DNA from: Gilvimarinus sp. 2_MG-2023
GTDB lineage: Bacteria > Pseudomonadota > Gammaproteobacteria > Pseudomonadales > Cellvibrionaceae
NCBI RefSeq assembly: GCF_030547685.1
Contig: NZ_JAUOQM010000021.1
Location: forward strand, 35,445 to 81,399
Direction of reading: 5' to 3'
DNA: 45,955 nucleotides
Positions 16,305 through 25,944 of this stretch are shown here, one piece after another. How positions within the stretch are numbered: the stretch's first letter is position 1; each line of letters starts with the position of its first letter. Under the pieces are notes generated by a model, which was not told the DNA's origin, did not search any database, and saw only the letters and a program-made list of their open reading frames with translations. A program made the position numbers and the translations under genes.

Positions 16305-16981
16305 ATCACTACTTTGTCACCGGCACCGATACCGATGTCGGCAAAACCCAAGTAGCTTCGGCGCTGCTGCATTTGGCGGTAAAACAAGGGCTGTCCACGG
16401 CGGCGTCGAAACCGGTAGCTGCCGGGTGCGACATGACGCAGGTGGGCCTGCGCAACGACGATGCGCAAACTTTGATGGCGCAGTCCACCCAGGCTTTACC
16501 GTATGAGACGGTAAATCCGGTGGCCTTGGCTCCACCCATTGCCCCGCACATAGCCGCCCAGCAAGCGGGCATTGAATTGAGTGTCGCGAGCTTACTGCCG
16601 CGAGTGCAGCAGGTGCTGGCAGGGCAGGCAGATTTTGCAGTGGTTGAGGGTGCTGGTGGTTGGCGGGTACCGCTCAGTGAAACGCAAACGCTGGCTGACC
16701 TGGCGCAAGCGTTGCGCCTACCTGTGATTTTGGTGGTGGGTATACGTTTGGGGTGCATCAGTCACGCCCTGTTAACTGCCGAGGCAATCGAGCGCGACGG
16801 GCTAACACTGGCCGGTTGGGTGGCCAATATCATCGACCCCGACAGCGCCTGCATCGCTGACAATATCGCCACCTTAAAGCGCCGATTATCGGCCCCGTGC
16901 CTGGGTGAGGTGCCTTTTTTACCCGAGCCTAATGCAGCGCTAATAGCGCACTATTTGTCGCTGCCAGAAGTGGCGAGTTAA
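16301..16981 (+). CDS. bioD: Dethiobiotin synthetase BioD
   Basis: ATP-dependent carboxylase that closes the ureido ring of dethiobiotin. 226 residues (E. coli 225). P-loop at the N-terminus in VTGTDTDVGKTQV; the substrate/ATP region is visible as SKPVAAG and VEGAGGWRVPL. It is the last gene of bioB-bioF-bioHC-bioD and overlaps bioHC by four bases. The operon lacks bioA, which must be elsewhere or replaced. No Rho-independent terminator was recognised in the 230 bp that follow. Confidence 0.96.
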   Translation: MNHYFVTGTDTDVGKTQVASALLHLAVKQGLSTAASKPVAAGCDMTQVGLRNDDAQTLMAQSTQALPYETVNPVALAPPIAPHIAAQQAGIELSVASLLPRVQQVLAGQADFAVVEGAGGWRVPLSETQTLADLAQALRLPVILVVGIRLGCISHALLTAEAIERDGLTLAGWVANIIDPDSACIADNIATLKRRLSAPCLGEVPFLPEPNAALIAHYLSLPEVAS

Positions 16982-17213
16982 CCCCCCATTTTCTCTATTG
17001 GTCTTCTTGCCGCGTCCTGTTTTTATAATCACAAGTGCTTTAATGCTAGGTTTTTAATGCAAAGCAGTCTTACCTGAGTAATTATCAACCCCACTTTTGA
17101 TTGTTTTTTGTACGCACTAGGGGCTAAAATAAAGAATAAGTGTCGCTAAGTTTTGAACAATTGCGATCTGTGGTTGGATAAAACCATTATTACATATGGT
17201 TTGAGAGGTGTTT

Positions 17214-17444
17214 ATGGACGTTGGCTCCGTGGTAAATCAAAGCCTGATTGGCCTGCAAAGCTCGCAAACTGAGATTGCTAAATCTGCTCAGCAGGTGGCG
17301 CAGGTTGCGCAAGGCGATCAGACGCAAGGCGTGGTTGAGCCCTTGATCAACATTCAAGCCCAGCAACAAGTCTTTGATAGTAATGCGCGAGTGCTTGAGG
17401 CGGCTGACGAAGCCATCGGCACCCTGCTCGATACCAAAGCATAA
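17214..17444 (+). CDS. Small helical hypothetical protein upstream of the SprA-like gene
   Basis: 76 residues from the ATG at 17214, chosen because GAGAGG lies six bases before it (a GTG at 17208 overlaps that site). No signal peptide. Rich in Gln, Ala and Ser with a helical pattern: VNQSLIGLQSSQTEIAKSAQ and NIQAQQQVFDSNARVLEAAD. The beginning and end resemble the terminal helices of flagellar rod/hook-like proteins, but no family can be assigned. The gene is 11 bp upstream of the SprA-like gene, so the two are very probably co-transcribed. Confidence 0.7.
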   Translation: MDVGSVVNQSLIGLQSSQTEIAKSAQQVAQVAQGDQTQGVVEPLINIQAQQQVFDSNARVLEAADEAIGTLLDTKA

Positions 17445-17455
17445 GGGCCCGCGCT

Positions 17456-18346
17456 GTGATTAACTCACTTCCCTCCAATTTTGCCAACGCTGTGACGCCT
17501 TATGCGCCACTGGGGCGGCAAGCTGTGAGCGAAGAGAGTACAGAATTAAAATCCACCAGTTTTAAACCGCTGGAGGAGAGCGCCGCTTCGGCTCGTGGTG
17601 CCAATGAGCGCTCACCCGAGCAGCGCCCGGGTGAGGTGGAAGAGCGCGAACGAACTCGTATCAACGGTGAGTCTGCCGAAGGTGATGCTGAGCAAGAGGA
17701 GCGCGATACCGATGAGGGGGAGGCGCTTTCTCGCAGTGAGCGCCGCGAGCTAGAGCAGCAACAGGAAACAATTCGTGAGCTGGCTGCTCGCGATCGTGAA
17801 GTTCGCGCCCATGAGCGCGCCCACGCGGCTGTAGGTGGGCAGTACGCCGGTGCCCCTAGCTATCAGTACGAGCGAGGTCCCGATGGTGTCAGCTATGCGG
17901 TATCGGGTGAAGTTGGAATCGATGCCAGTGCTGTGCCGGGCGATCCCCAAGCGACGTTGGATAAAGCCGAACAAGTCCAGCGCGCCGCATTGGCTCCCGC
18001 TGAACCTTCTGCCCAAGATCGCCGTGTGGCAGCCCGGGCCTCTCAGTTGGCTGTAGAGGCACGCGCTGAGATTCAGGTGCAGCAGCGAGAAGAGCGTCGG
18101 GTTGAACAGGAGGCGGCGGCCGAGGCTCGTGAGCAGCAATCAGAGCAAAGCTCAGTGCAAGGTGCAGAGGAAGACACTAGTCAGGTGCGTGAAAGTCAGG
18201 CCGAGGAGCAACAGCGGCGCGAGGAGCGCGCTCGTGAATTTGCCGAGGCGAGTGCACGCAACATTGATATTAATCGCCGTTTAATCGAGATCGGTGTGAT
18301 TGAGCCGCCGTCGAGTAGTGGCGCGTTGCTGAATCAGCGAGTTTAA
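17456..18346 (+). CDS. SprA-related putative metalloprotease (CJM1_0395-like family)
   Basis: 296 residues, starting at a GTG 11 bp after the preceding small gene. The first 95 residues are charged and low-complexity. The conserved core begins at about 100 and contains REVRAHERAHAAVGG, in which H119-E120-x-x-H123 forms an HExxH zinc motif, followed by the strong family stretches GAPSYQYERGPDGVSYAVSG and ALAPAEPSAQDRRVAA. This matches my memory of the SprA-related family, annotated as putative metalloprotease. A Glu/Gln/Arg-rich coiled-coil-like tail follows. No signal peptide. The function is unknown; the motif makes peptidase activity plausible but unproven. Confidence 0.78.
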   Translation: MINSLPSNFANAVTPYAPLGRQAVSEESTELKSTSFKPLEESAASARGANERSPEQRPGEVEERERTRINGESAEGDAEQEERDTDEGEALSRSERRELEQQQETIRELAARDREVRAHERAHAAVGGQYAGAPSYQYERGPDGVSYAVSGEVGIDASAVPGDPQATLDKAEQVQRAALAPAEPSAQDRRVAARASQLAVEARAEIQVQQREERRVEQEAAAEAREQQSEQSSVQGAEEDTSQVRESQAEEQQRREERAREFAEASARNIDINRRLIEIGVIEPPSSSGALLNQRV

Positions 18347-18541
18347 CGTCGCCCCAAAAGACTTATGCCCATCGGTAGGCTCCCAGGTTCCTGGGTAAAA
18401 GTTATCCTGTAGTCTTTATTCCCTTTAATTGTTCTTCATTTCTGTTACTTAGTGGATCGTGCTTCTGCGGGCGTGAGTTTCTGGTTCATTGCTGGTAATC
18501 TTTGAAATATAAATCGAACAACCCCTAAAGGTGAAACAGCA

Positions 18542-18721
18542 ATGGCGAGTAAGTTATCGGCAGAAGATCAGGCGCGTGTGGATAGCGTATTGCATCGTGG
18601 TGTGAACAGCACTGAACGCAAGCCGTTTAAGGTCTGGACATTGTTTGCTTTTCTTTTGATGGTGTTAACGGTGATGAGTTTGTTTAGCTTCTATATAGCT
18701 TGGCGCCACGGGGTCGTTTGA
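18542..18721 (+). CDS. DUF3094 family small membrane protein
   Basis: 59 residues. A soluble N-terminus (LSAEDQARVDSVLHRGVNS, then ERKPFKVW) is followed by a single hydrophobic helix (LFAFLLMVLTVMSLFSFYIA). The order of D-Q-x-x-V, ERKPFxxW and one membrane helix matches the small DUF3094 proteins of Pseudomonas and relatives. AAAGGTGA lies upstream of the ATG. It stands alone, about 50 bp before the tRNA promoter. The role is unknown. Confidence 0.75.
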   Translation: MASKLSAEDQARVDSVLHRGVNSTERKPFKVWTLFAFLLMVLTVMSLFSFYIAWRHGVV

Positions 18722-18772
18722 GTCGGTTCAGTCGTTTAGTTGCAAACAATTAAAATTAAACGGAATTTCCCC

Positions 18773-18801
18773 TTGACCGATAGCAGTCCCCTCCCTATAA
18801 T
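18773..18801 (+). promoter_or_regulatory. Strong sigma-70 promoter of the tRNA-fMet/rimP operon
   Basis: TTGACC (18773-18778), 17 bp, TATAAT (18796-18801), followed by a GC-rich discriminator (GCGCGTCC), the type linked to stringent control of stable RNA promoters. It should start near 18808, about 36 nt before the tRNA. Confidence 0.88.
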
Positions 18802-18843
18802 GCGCGTCCTCGGTTAGGGCAAAGCCCGACACTGAGTTGCGAA

Positions 18844-18920
<77 letters not shown>

Positions 18921-19075
18921 AATTTAGATTTAATAGCCTTTGGTTGTTAAGTCGCTACTGTTAAAGTAGCAGTGCCACAGCAGGTGGCCCCCGGTGAGAA
19001 ATTGCTGGATTCAATGGCGCAGGTCGTCTATCGTGATGACTTAGCCAAGCTCCACATCGTTGTGGATGCGACCTG

Positions 19076-19098
19076 AGGCCCCTGCATGGGGCTTTTTT
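19076..19098 (+). terminator. Terminator 1 in the rimP leader
   Basis: GCCCC (19078-19082), loop TGCAT, GGGGC (19088-19092), then TTTTTT. Likely separates tRNA synthesis from downstream mRNA, with regulated read-through into rimP. Confidence 0.8.
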
Positions 19099-19162
19099 GT
19101 ATCTGAAAGATGGTGGAGTGCCACTACTGCAAGTTTCGAACTTGCAGTCATCAGTATTAAAG

Positions 19163-19186
19163 TGGGCCTCTAGGCCCATTTTTTGT
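19163..19186 (+). terminator. Terminator 2 in the rimP leader
   Basis: TGGGCC (19163-19168), loop TCTA, GGCCCA (19173-19178), then TTTTTT. It lies 80 bp before the rimP start, so read-through or antitermination is required for expression from the upstream promoter. Confidence 0.8.
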
Positions 19187-19267
19187 TTGTAGCGTCTGTG
19201 TGCGAGAGCTGGCGCTGTCGGTAACCACGGGCATCACCCTGCTGGTTAAAGCTTCAGGATTTGAATT

Positions 19268-19723
19268 ATGGCGTCGAAAGAACAGCAGTTGGTGGACTTA
19301 TTTACACCGACCGTCACCGCTTTAGAGTGCGAGCTCTGGGGGGTTGAGTATATGACCGGCGGGCCGAAAAAAATCCTGCGGGTGTATATCGATGCTGAAA
19401 AAGGCGTCATGCTGGAGGATTGCGAAAAAGTCAGTCGTCAGCTAAGCGCCTTAATGGATGTAGAAGACCCAATTGCCGGAGAGTACACGCTTGAAGTGTC
19501 TTCGCCGGGTATGGATCGCCCGTTGTACACACTTGAACAATTTAAACAATTTGTGGGTAGTGTTGCTGCCGTCAAGTTACGCATCGCTTTTGAAGGTAGA
19601 CGAAAATTTAAAGGTGTAATTAGCGCCGTTGAAGAGAATGACGTCGTGCTGGTAGTCGATAACGAAGAGTACCTACTGCCGATTGAATCTATCGATAAAG
19701 CAAATATTGTCCCCCAGTTCTGA
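19268..19723 (+). CDS. rimP: Ribosome maturation factor RimP
   Basis: Binds ribosomal protein S12 and helps mature the 30S subunit. 151 residues, the usual length. Seen: TALECELWGVEYMTGG (N-terminal domain), ILRVYIDAEKGVMLEDCEKVSRQL in broken form as LRVYID and GVMLEDCEKVSRQL, and YTLEVSSPGMDRPLYT, which is the best-known RimP signature, followed by a C-terminal SH3-like barrel. First gene of the conserved cluster; nusA follows after 41 bp. Confidence 0.96.
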   Translation: MASKEQQLVDLFTPTVTALECELWGVEYMTGGPKKILRVYIDAEKGVMLEDCEKVSRQLSALMDVEDPIAGEYTLEVSSPGMDRPLYTLEQFKQFVGSVAAVKLRIAFEGRRKFKGVISAVEENDVVLVVDNEEYLLPIESIDKANIVPQF

Positions 19724-19764
19724 TCGAAAGCTCGATCTGCTGCAGGAGTTGAAGAGGCTGACTC

Positions 19765-21246
19765 ATGAACAAAGAAATTTTGCTGGTCGCTGATGCCGTT
19801 TCTAACGAGAAAGGTGTCGACAAGGACGTGATCTTCGAGGCCATTGAAAGTGCCTTGGCGATGGCGACCAAAAAGCGATTTGACGAAGACTCCACTATCG
19901 ATGTAAAAATCGATCGCACCACGGGTGATTATATTACTCATCGCAGTTGGGAAGTCGTGGCCGATGATGTGCTGGCCGAGCTGGGCACCCAGTGGACCAC
20001 GCAAGAAGCGGCGGAAGTGGATGAGAGCTTGCAGATAGGTGACGTTTATCGCGAGCAAATCGAAAACGTTGAGTTTGGTCGTATTGCCGCCCAAACCGCC
20101 AAGCAAGTTATTGTGCAGAAAGTGCGTGAAGCTGAGCGCGCCCAGATGGTGGATGAATACCTCGACCGCGTTGGCGAGCTGGTTAACGGCACCGTTAAGA
20201 AAGTCACCCGCGACAGCATTATTGTCGATTTGGGCAACAACGCCGAAGCGTTATTGCCGCGTGATCAATTGGTTGGGCGTGAAATCTTTCGTATGGGTGA
20301 CCGCGTGCGCGCTCTGCTGCAAGATGTTCGTTCCGAGTCTCGTGGTCCGCAACTGTTCTTGAGCCGCTCGTGCCCAGAAATGTTGGTTGAGTTGTTTAAG
20401 ATTGAAGTGCCGGAAATTTCGGAAGGCATTATTGAAATGCGCGGCGCAGCCCGTGACCCTGGCTTACGTGCCAAGATTGCGGTGAACACCAATGATGGCC
20501 GTATCGACCCAGTCGGCGCTTGTGTTGGTATGCGCGGTTCGCGTGTACAGGCTGTTTCTAACGAGCTTGGCAATGAGCGAGTTGATATCGTCCTTTGGGA
20601 TGATAACCCAGCGCAGTTTGTTATCAATGCCATGTCTCCGGCTGAAATTGAATCGATCGTGGTTGACGAAGAAGCCAACTCGATGGACTTGGCCGTCGGT
20701 GAAGACAATCTGGCGATGGCAATTGGTCGCGGTGGGCAGAATGTTCGCTTGGCTTGCGAGCTCACCGGGTGGGACATCAACGTGATGAGCACCGCAGAGT
20801 GGGAAGAAAAGCAAGAAGCCGAAACCGGCGGTTACATTCAGGTGTTTATTAATGCATTGGATGTGGATGATGATATTGCTCAAGTATTGGTAGAAGAAGG
20901 CTTTACCAGTATCGAAGAGGTCGCTTATGTACCTCTGGAAGAAATTGCTTCCATTGAAGGGTTTGATGAAGACGTTGCCGATGAGCTGCGTGCACGAGCC
21001 AAAGATGCTCTGCTGACACAAGCCCTGGCATCAGAAGAGCAGCTCGAAGGTGCAGCTCCTGCAGATGACCTGGTGGCGATGGAAGGCATGGACCGCGAAT
21101 TGGCGGTGAAGATGGCAAGCCGTGGCATTGTGACCATGGAAGACTTGGCAGAGCAATCCATCGATGAATTACTCGATATTGACGGTGTTGATGAAGAGCG
21201 CGCGGCGGCATTGATTATGAAAGCCCGCGAGCCCTGGTTTGCCTAA
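19765..21246 (+). CDS. nusA: Transcription termination/antitermination factor NusA
   Basis: RNA polymerase-associated factor for pausing, termination and antitermination. 493 residues (E. coli 495). Order: N-terminal polymerase-binding domain with the beginning [18 protein letters not shown], an S1 domain ([18 protein letters not shown]), two KH domains ([33 protein letters not shown]) and two C-terminal acidic repeats (about 350-490) as in E. coli, absent from many other phyla. Feedback of NusA on its own operon is known in E. coli and fits the structured leader here. Confidence 0.97.
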   Translation: MNKEILLVADAVSNEKGVDKDVIFEAIESALAMATKKRFDEDSTIDVKIDRTTGDYITHRSWEVVADDVLAELGTQWTTQEAAEVDESLQIGDVYREQIENVEFGRIAAQTAKQVIVQKVREAERAQMVDEYLDRVGELVNGTVKKVTRDSIIVDLGNNAEALLPRDQLVGREIFRMGDRVRALLQDVRSESRGPQLFLSRSCPEMLVELFKIEVPEISEGIIEMRGAARDPGLRAKIAVNTNDGRIDPVGACVGMRGSRVQAVSNELGNERVDIVLWDDNPAQFVINAMSPAEIESIVVDEEANSMDLAVGEDNLAMAIGRGGQNVRLACELTGWDINVMSTAEWEEKQEAETGGYIQVFINALDVDDDIAQVLVEEGFTSIEEVAYVPLEEIASIEGFDEDVADELRARAKDALLTQALASEEQLEGAAPADDLVAMEGMDRELAVKMASRGIVTMEDLAEQSIDELLDIDGVDEERAAALIMKAREPWFA

Positions 21247-21311
21247 ATCCACACGTTAACGACGTGTAGACGTGTGAGCTAGAAGGCAAAATTTACAACT
21301 GAGGAAATAGA

Positions 21312-24041
21312 ATGGCAGAAGTAAAAGTAAGCGAACTCGCCAAGTCAGTGGGAACTCCCGTTGAGCGACTGCTTAAACAAATGCAGGAGGCAGGGCTCAA
21401 TCATACCGCTGAAGATCAGATTGTTTCTGATGATGAGAAGCAACAATTACTCGCCTATTTGAAAAACAGCCACGGCGAGTCGGCCAGTGAGCCTCGCAAG
21501 ATTACGCTGAAGCGTAAAACCACAACCACCTTGAAGGCGGGCAGTGGCAGCGGTCGCAAAACGGTCAATGTTGAAGTGCGTAAAAAACGCACTTACGTTA
21601 AGCGCAAGCCGACTGACGACGCACCTGAAGTAGATGAAAATCTGCTGAGCGAAGACGATGCTCAAGAGCAAGAGATTGCTGAAGTTGAGCCCGTTGTTGT
21701 GGCAGAAGAAGTTGCGCCTACCCCAGAGCCTGAGATTGAAGCTCAGCCGGAGCCTGAAGTTGAGCCGGAGCCTGAAATTGAGCCCGTTGCACAAGAAAGC
21801 TCGGAGGAGGCGGAGAAGCCTGTCCCTGCAGAGCCGGTGCGCAGTTCATTTGTGGACGATGTTGAAGAGAAGCGTCGCGCCGCACAAGAGCGTCGCCAAG
21901 CCGAAGAAGCCGCTCGCGAGCAAGAATTGAAAAAAGCGCGAGAAGAGCAAGCCGCTGCTGCGGAAGCGTCGAAAAAATCTAAGCAAGAAGCTGCTAAGCC
22001 AAAGCCTGCCGCAAAGCCTGTGGCAGAAGCGCCGGCGCCTAATAAGCCCGACACCAAGCACGGTCGCAAGAAAGACAAAGGCCGTGGCAATTTTGACGAA
22101 GATGAGTCGCCGCGCACTAAGCGCTCTAAAGGCAGCAAGAAAGGTATGGGCCCGAAAAAGTCATCCAAAGCAGATTTGTATGAGCTGGCTGATGACGATA
22201 TGGATCAGGCGTTTATGCAACGCCGTCGGGCCGCCCGGGCTGCGCACAAAGCCTCTAACCAGCACGGCTTTAAAAAGCCAACGCAAAAAAGAGTGCACGA
22301 AGTAGAAGTGCCAGAAACCATTACCGTGTCAGACTTGGCTCAGCGCATGAGCATCAAAGGCGGTGAGGTTGTCAAGCAACTGATGAAGCTGGGCGTTATG
22401 GCCACGATTAATCAGCCGCTCGACCAAGAAACCGCGCAACTTGTGGTTGAAGAGCTAGGACATAGTGCACGCCTGGTCAGTGAAAACGATATTGAAACCA
22501 ACCTGGAGCAGCATGTTCAGCTTGAGGGTGAAGAGCAGCCGCGCGCGCCAGTCGTCACCGTTATGGGTCACGTGGACCACGGTAAAACGTCACTGCTGGA
22601 TTATATTCGCAAAGCGAAAGTTGCCTCGGGCGAAGCCGGTGGTATTACTCAGCACATTGGTGCTTATCGTGTGCCTACCAGTCACGGTGAGGTTGCGTTC
22701 CTAGATACCCCGGGCCACGCCGCGTTTACCGCCATGCGTGCTCGTGGTGCTCAGTGTACGGATGTGGTTATTTTGGTGGTGGCAGCCGATGACGGTGTTA
22801 TGCCACAAACCGAAGAGGCGATTACCCACGCTCGCGCCGCTGGCGTGCCACTGGTGGTTGCCATCAACAAGTGTGACAAAGAAACAGCCGACCCAGACCG
22901 CGTGAAAAACGAGTTGGTCGCTAAAGAGGTGATCCCGGAAGATTGGGGTGGTGACATACAGTTTATTGAAGTGTCAGCACACACCGGCGTAGGGGTTGAT
23001 GAACTGTTGGAAGCGGTATCACTGCAAGCTGAACTGCTTGAGTTGAAAGCCGTTGCCGATGCACCCGCTCAAGGTGTTGTGGTTGAATCGCGAGTTGATA
23101 AAGGCCGCGGTGTGGTTGCCACATTGCTGGTACAACAAGGTACTTTGAATCACGGCGATCTGGTACTGGCTGGTCAAAGTTATGGTCGCGTACGCGCGGC
23201 GATGAACGAAATGGGGCAGCAGGTTAAGCACGTAGGACCGTCGTCACCGGTAGAAATTTTGGGTTTGGATAACGCACCGAGTGCGGGTGACGAATTTGTG
23301 GTTCTGGAAGACGAGCGCAAAGCCCGAGAAGTAGCTGAGTTCCGCGCTGAGAAAGAACGCAAAGAGCGTATGCAGCGTCAGCAAGCCGCTAAGCTGGAAA
23401 ATATGTTTGCCAATATGGATGGAGGCGAAACTAAAATTCTGTCGGTGGTTGTGAAGGCTGATGTACGCGGTTCCCTGGAAGCTATCTTGGCCTCTTTGGC
23501 TGATATTGGTAACGAAGAAGTTGAAGTTCAGGTGATCTCGTCGGGTGTGGGTGGTATTACCGACAACGACATTAACCTGGCGATGACGTCCAATGCCATT
23601 GTGATTGGTTTTAATGTGCGCGCATCGGGGGCAACACGCCGTCTGGCCGAGCAAGAAAGCATTGAAATTCGTTACTACAGTATTATTTACCAATTGTTGG
23701 ACGATGTGAAAAGTGCATTGTCTGGCATGCTGGACCCAGAGCGGGTGGAAGAGATTGTCGGTATTGCCGATGTGCGTGAAGTGTTTAGCTCACCTAAGTT
23801 TGGTCAAGTGGCTGGCTGTATGGTGACCGAGGGTACCGTGTATCGCAATAAGCCAATTCGCGTTCTGCGTGACAACGTGGTGATCTTTGAAGGTGAGCTC
23901 GAATCTTTGCGTCGCTTTAAAGATGATGTCGCCGATGTTCGCAACGGTATGGAGTGTGGTATCGGTGTGAAGAACTACGACGTTAAAGTTGGCGATCAAA
24001 TCGAAGTGTTTGAAGTAAAAGAAGTCGCTCGCGAGCTGTAA
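21312..24041 (+). CDS. infB: Translation initiation factor IF-2
   Basis: GTPase that brings initiator tRNA to the 30S subunit. 909 residues (E. coli 890). An IF2_N domain at 1-50 ([20 protein letters not shown]), then about 270 residues of variable charged linker with a Glu-Pro tract ([13 protein letters not shown]) and Lys/Ala-rich segments, a second IF2_N domain ([20 protein letters not shown]), the G domain with [19 protein letters not shown] and NKCDK, and the C-terminal fMet-tRNA domain. It is encoded in the same transcription unit as the initiator tRNA that it uses. No internal start was assigned, although alternative IF2 forms are known in E. coli. Confidence 0.97.
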   Translation: MAEVKVSELAKSVGTPVERLLKQMQEAGLNHTAEDQIVSDDEKQQLLAYLKNSHGESASEPRKITLKRKTTTTLKAGSGSGRKTVNVEVRKKRTYVKRKPTDDAPEVDENLLSEDDAQEQEIAEVEPVVVAEEVAPTPEPEIEAQPEPEVEPEPEIEPVAQESSEEAEKPVPAEPVRSSFVDDVEEKRRAAQERRQAEEAAREQELKKAREEQAAAAEASKKSKQEAAKPKPAAKPVAEAPAPNKPDTKHGRKKDKGRGNFDEDESPRTKRSKGSKKGMGPKKSSKADLYELADDDMDQAFMQRRRAARAAHKASNQHGFKKPTQKRVHEVEVPETITVSDLAQRMSIKGGEVVKQLMKLGVMATINQPLDQETAQLVVEELGHSARLVSENDIETNLEQHVQLEGEEQPRAPVVTVMGHVDHGKTSLLDYIRKAKVASGEAGGITQHIGAYRVPTSHGEVAFLDTPGHAAFTAMRARGAQCTDVVILVVAADDGVMPQTEEAITHARAAGVPLVVAINKCDKETADPDRVKNELVAKEVIPEDWGGDIQFIEVSAHTGVGVDELLEAVSLQAELLELKAVADAPAQGVVVESRVDKGRGVVATLLVQQGTLNHGDLVLAGQSYGRVRAAMNEMGQQVKHVGPSSPVEILGLDNAPSAGDEFVVLEDERKAREVAEFRAEKERKERMQRQQAAKLENMFANMDGGETKILSVVVKADVRGSLEAILASLADIGNEEVEVQVISSGVGGITDNDINLAMTSNAIVIGFNVRASGATRRLAEQESIEIRYYSIIYQLLDDVKSALSGMLDPERVEEIVGIADVREVFSSPKFGQVAGCMVTEGTVYRNKPIRVLRDNVVIFEGELESLRRFKDDVADVRNGMECGIGVKNYDVKVGDQIEVFEVKEVAREL

Positions 24042-24116
24042 AGCGCCGAGTGCTTTCGCAATGCCTCGGCGTATAATGCGTCGGGGCATTGTCGTCTCTA
24101 ATTGACAGGAATTAAA

Positions 24117-24500
24117 ATGGCCAGAGAATTTTTTCGATCAGATCGTGTCGGCGATGCCATTCAGCGGTATCTGGCGAATATGATTCAACAGGAAATTCGC
24201 GACCCCCGCGTTGGTATGGTTAATATCAACGGCGTTACGGTTTCCCGCGATATGGCCTACGCCAAAGTATTTTTTACTTTGGTCGGGGGCGATCAAGCCG
24301 AAGGGCTTGCCAGTGCCGATGTGTTGAATAAAGCTTCAGGCTTTTTGCGTTCACTATTGGCTAAAGAATTGAATATGCGCAGTGTGCCAAAACTGCAATT
24401 TAAGTATGACCATACCTCCGTGCGGGGGCAGGAACTGTCGTCCCTGATTGATAAAGCAGTGGCGGAAGATCGGGCCAAAGGAAGTGACGAGGACGAATAA
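24117..24500 (+). CDS. rbfA: Ribosome-binding factor A RbfA
   Basis: KH-like protein for late 30S maturation and cold adaptation. 127 residues from the ATG at 24117, which has AGGA eight bases upstream; an in-frame TTG at 24102 is unlikely. Seen: the start AREFFRSDRVGDAIQRYLA, EIRDPRVGMVNINGVTVSRD and LRSLLAKELNMRSVPKLQF. Its stop overlaps the truB start (TAATG). Confidence 0.96.
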   Translation: MAREFFRSDRVGDAIQRYLANMIQQEIRDPRVGMVNINGVTVSRDMAYAKVFFTLVGGDQAEGLASADVLNKASGFLRSLLAKELNMRSVPKLQFKYDHTSVRGQELSSLIDKAVAEDRAKGSDEDE

Positions 24501-25447
24501 TGGCGCGCAAAAGAAAAGGCCGCGCCATTGATGGTGTGCTGTTGCTAGATAAGCCCTTGGGGGTTAGCTCCAATCACGCTTTGCAGCATGCAAAGCGTTT
24601 GTTTTTTGCCGCCAAGGCTGGGCATACCGGCAGTCTCGATCCGTTGGCGACAGGTGTATTGCCTATCTGTTTTGGCGAATCGACCAAGTTTTCGCAGTTT
24701 TTGCTCGATGCAGATAAGAACTATCGAGCTACTTTTGTTTTGGGTGAGAAAACCACCACTGGTGACGCCGAAGGAGAGGTGCTGGAAAGCGTTGATGCCT
24801 CAGCCTTAACAAAGCCAAAGGTGGCCAGTGCCATGACTCAATTTCTGGGTGAAATTGATCAGGTTCCCCCCATGTACTCGGCACTGAAAAAAGATGGTCA
24901 GCCACTGTATAAGTTGGCACGTAAGGGTGTTGAAGTGGAGCGTGAGGCTCGTCAGGTGGAAATTCTTGAGTACGATCTGTTAGCTTTTCGCCCTGGGGTT
25001 CGCGCCGAGGTGGATGTTGAAGTGCATTGCACCAAGGGAACCTATATCCGCTCTATGGCCGAAGACTTGGGTGAGGTTCTTGGTGTAGGTGGGCATGTCA
25101 GTGCCTTGCGCCGCACCTTCACCGGTGGTTTTGACGAGACTCAGTGCATTAGCCTGGAGTCGCTGAGCGAGGAGCGCGGTGAGGGCCGGGCCGAAACTCT
25201 GGACCACCACCTACTGCCTGTCGATGCACCAATCGATCATTTAGCTTCGGTTGAGTTGGGCGCCGACGGCAGTCACTTTTTCCGTATGGGTAATCCGGTT
25301 ATGGACGCCAAGGTCTATCGCGCGGGCGAAGAAGGTGATATGGTGCGTGTCTTTTGTGAAAGTGGACAATTTTTAGGCGTTGCCACCATTGAAGAGGGGC
25401 GTGTGGCGCCCAAGCGGCTGGTTGCCAATCGCAACACCGCAAGTTAA
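24500..25447 (+). CDS. truB: tRNA pseudouridine-55 synthase TruB
   Basis: Makes pseudouridine 55 in the T-loop of tRNAs. 315 residues. The catalytic Asp is D47 in [16 protein letters not shown]; also visible are [54 protein letters not shown] (thumb/active site) and [15 protein letters not shown]-terminal PUA-like domain follows. It is translationally coupled to rbfA by one shared base. Confidence 0.97.
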   Translation: MARKRKGRAIDGVLLLDKPLGVSSNHALQHAKRLFFAAKAGHTGSLDPLATGVLPICFGESTKFSQFLLDADKNYRATFVLGEKTTTGDAEGEVLESVDASALTKPKVASAMTQFLGEIDQVPPMYSALKKDGQPLYKLARKGVEVEREARQVEILEYDLLAFRPGVRAEVDVEVHCTKGTYIRSMAEDLGEVLGVGGHVSALRRTFTGGFDETQCISLESLSEERGEGRAETLDHHLLPVDAPIDHLASVELGADGSHFFRMGNPVMDAKVYRAGEEGDMVRVFCESGQFLGVATIEEGRVAPKRLVANRNTAS

Positions 25448-25569
25448 CCGAATTTGCCGCCAACGGCGGTAAACCCACCTGCGCAAGCGGGTGTACGCAG
25501 TCTGGCCTACCTGTAAATATGCACGGGTACGGCTGTAAATGTATGGCATATTGTAATGAGGAAATGATC

Positions 25570-25839
25570 ATGGCACTAAGTGCACAAGAGAAAGCTGAAA
25601 TTGTAAAAGAGTATCAACAAGCAGAAGGTGACACTGGTTCACCGGAAGTGCAAGTAGCCCTGTTGACCCACAACATCAACAAGCTGCAAAACCACTTTTC
25701 CGGCCACAAGCAGGATCACCACTCCCGTCGCGGTTTGATCCGCATGGTAAACCAGCGTCGTAAGCTGCTGGACTACCTGAAAGGGAAAGATACCAGCCGT
25801 TACGCGTCTTTGATTCAAAAACTGGGTCTACGCCGCTAG
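25570..25839 (+). CDS. rpsO: 30S ribosomal protein S15
   Basis: 89 residues, exactly the usual length, from the ATG at 25570 with GAGGA upstream; the in-frame ATG at 25519 would add an implausible Cys-rich extension. Seen: [38 protein letters not shown] and [20 protein letters not shown]. It is followed by a terminator and then pnp, the standard order. Confidence 0.98.
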   Translation: MALSAQEKAEIVKEYQQAEGDTGSPEVQVALLTHNINKLQNHFSGHKQDHHSRRGLIRMVNQRRKLLDYLKGKDTSRYASLIQKLGLRR

Positions 25840-25844
25840 TTGCA

Positions 25845-25873
25845 AAAGTGCCCGCATTTGCGGGCACTTTTTT
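25845..25873 (+). terminator. rpsO terminator
   Basis: GTGCCCGC (25848-25855), loop ATTT, GCGGGCAC (25860-25867), then TTTTTT, with an A run on the 5' side. In E. coli the equivalent terminator is partly read through into pnp. Confidence 0.92.
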
Positions 25874-25944
25874 GTTGAATATCTGTATTTGAGCCCAAAA
25901 GCTGCGTAGAACAACGCAACATCAGGTAAGTAAAGGATAGAAGA

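Larger units (their letters stand above)
18954..19186 (+). ncRNA. Structured rimP leader (putative attenuator)
   Basis: Fills most of the 347-bp gap between the tRNA and rimP. Successive hairpins can be drawn: GCTACT/AGTAGC (18954-18970), GCCAC/GTGGC (18974-18988), a long stem CAGGTCG/CGACCTG (19020-19026 with 19069-19075) enclosing TCCACA/TGTGGA (19051-19066), terminator 1 (19076-19098), TGGTGG/CCACTA (19111-19126), the perfect CTGCAAGTT/AACTTGCAG (19127-19147) and terminator 2 (19163-19186). A gammaproteobacterial rimP-leader with a Rho-independent terminator has been described as a likely attenuator, and E. coli also has terminators between metY and rimP. Assignment to that family needs a covariance search. 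Confidence 0.65.

Noticed and set aside
17119-17155. Second sigma-28 promoter before the small helical gene (TAAA and GTCGCTAA)
   Set aside because: The spacing is 13 bp instead of 15 and the -10 has two mismatches; too weak to claim.
18971-19075. Short reading frame in the rimP leader (GTG-initiated, about 34 codons, ending TGA at 19075)
   Set aside because: It coincides with paired RNA stems, has no ribosome-binding site, and resembles no known leader peptide; RNA structure explains the sequence better.
19105-19150. tRNA-like fragment around GTTTCGAAC after the first terminator
   Set aside because: No acceptor or D-arm can be built; the sequence is explained by a simple perfect hairpin.
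21722-21790. Glu-Pro repeat in IF-2 as an unusual domain
   Set aside because: The linker between the IF2_N domains is known to be variable and low-complexity in many bacteria.
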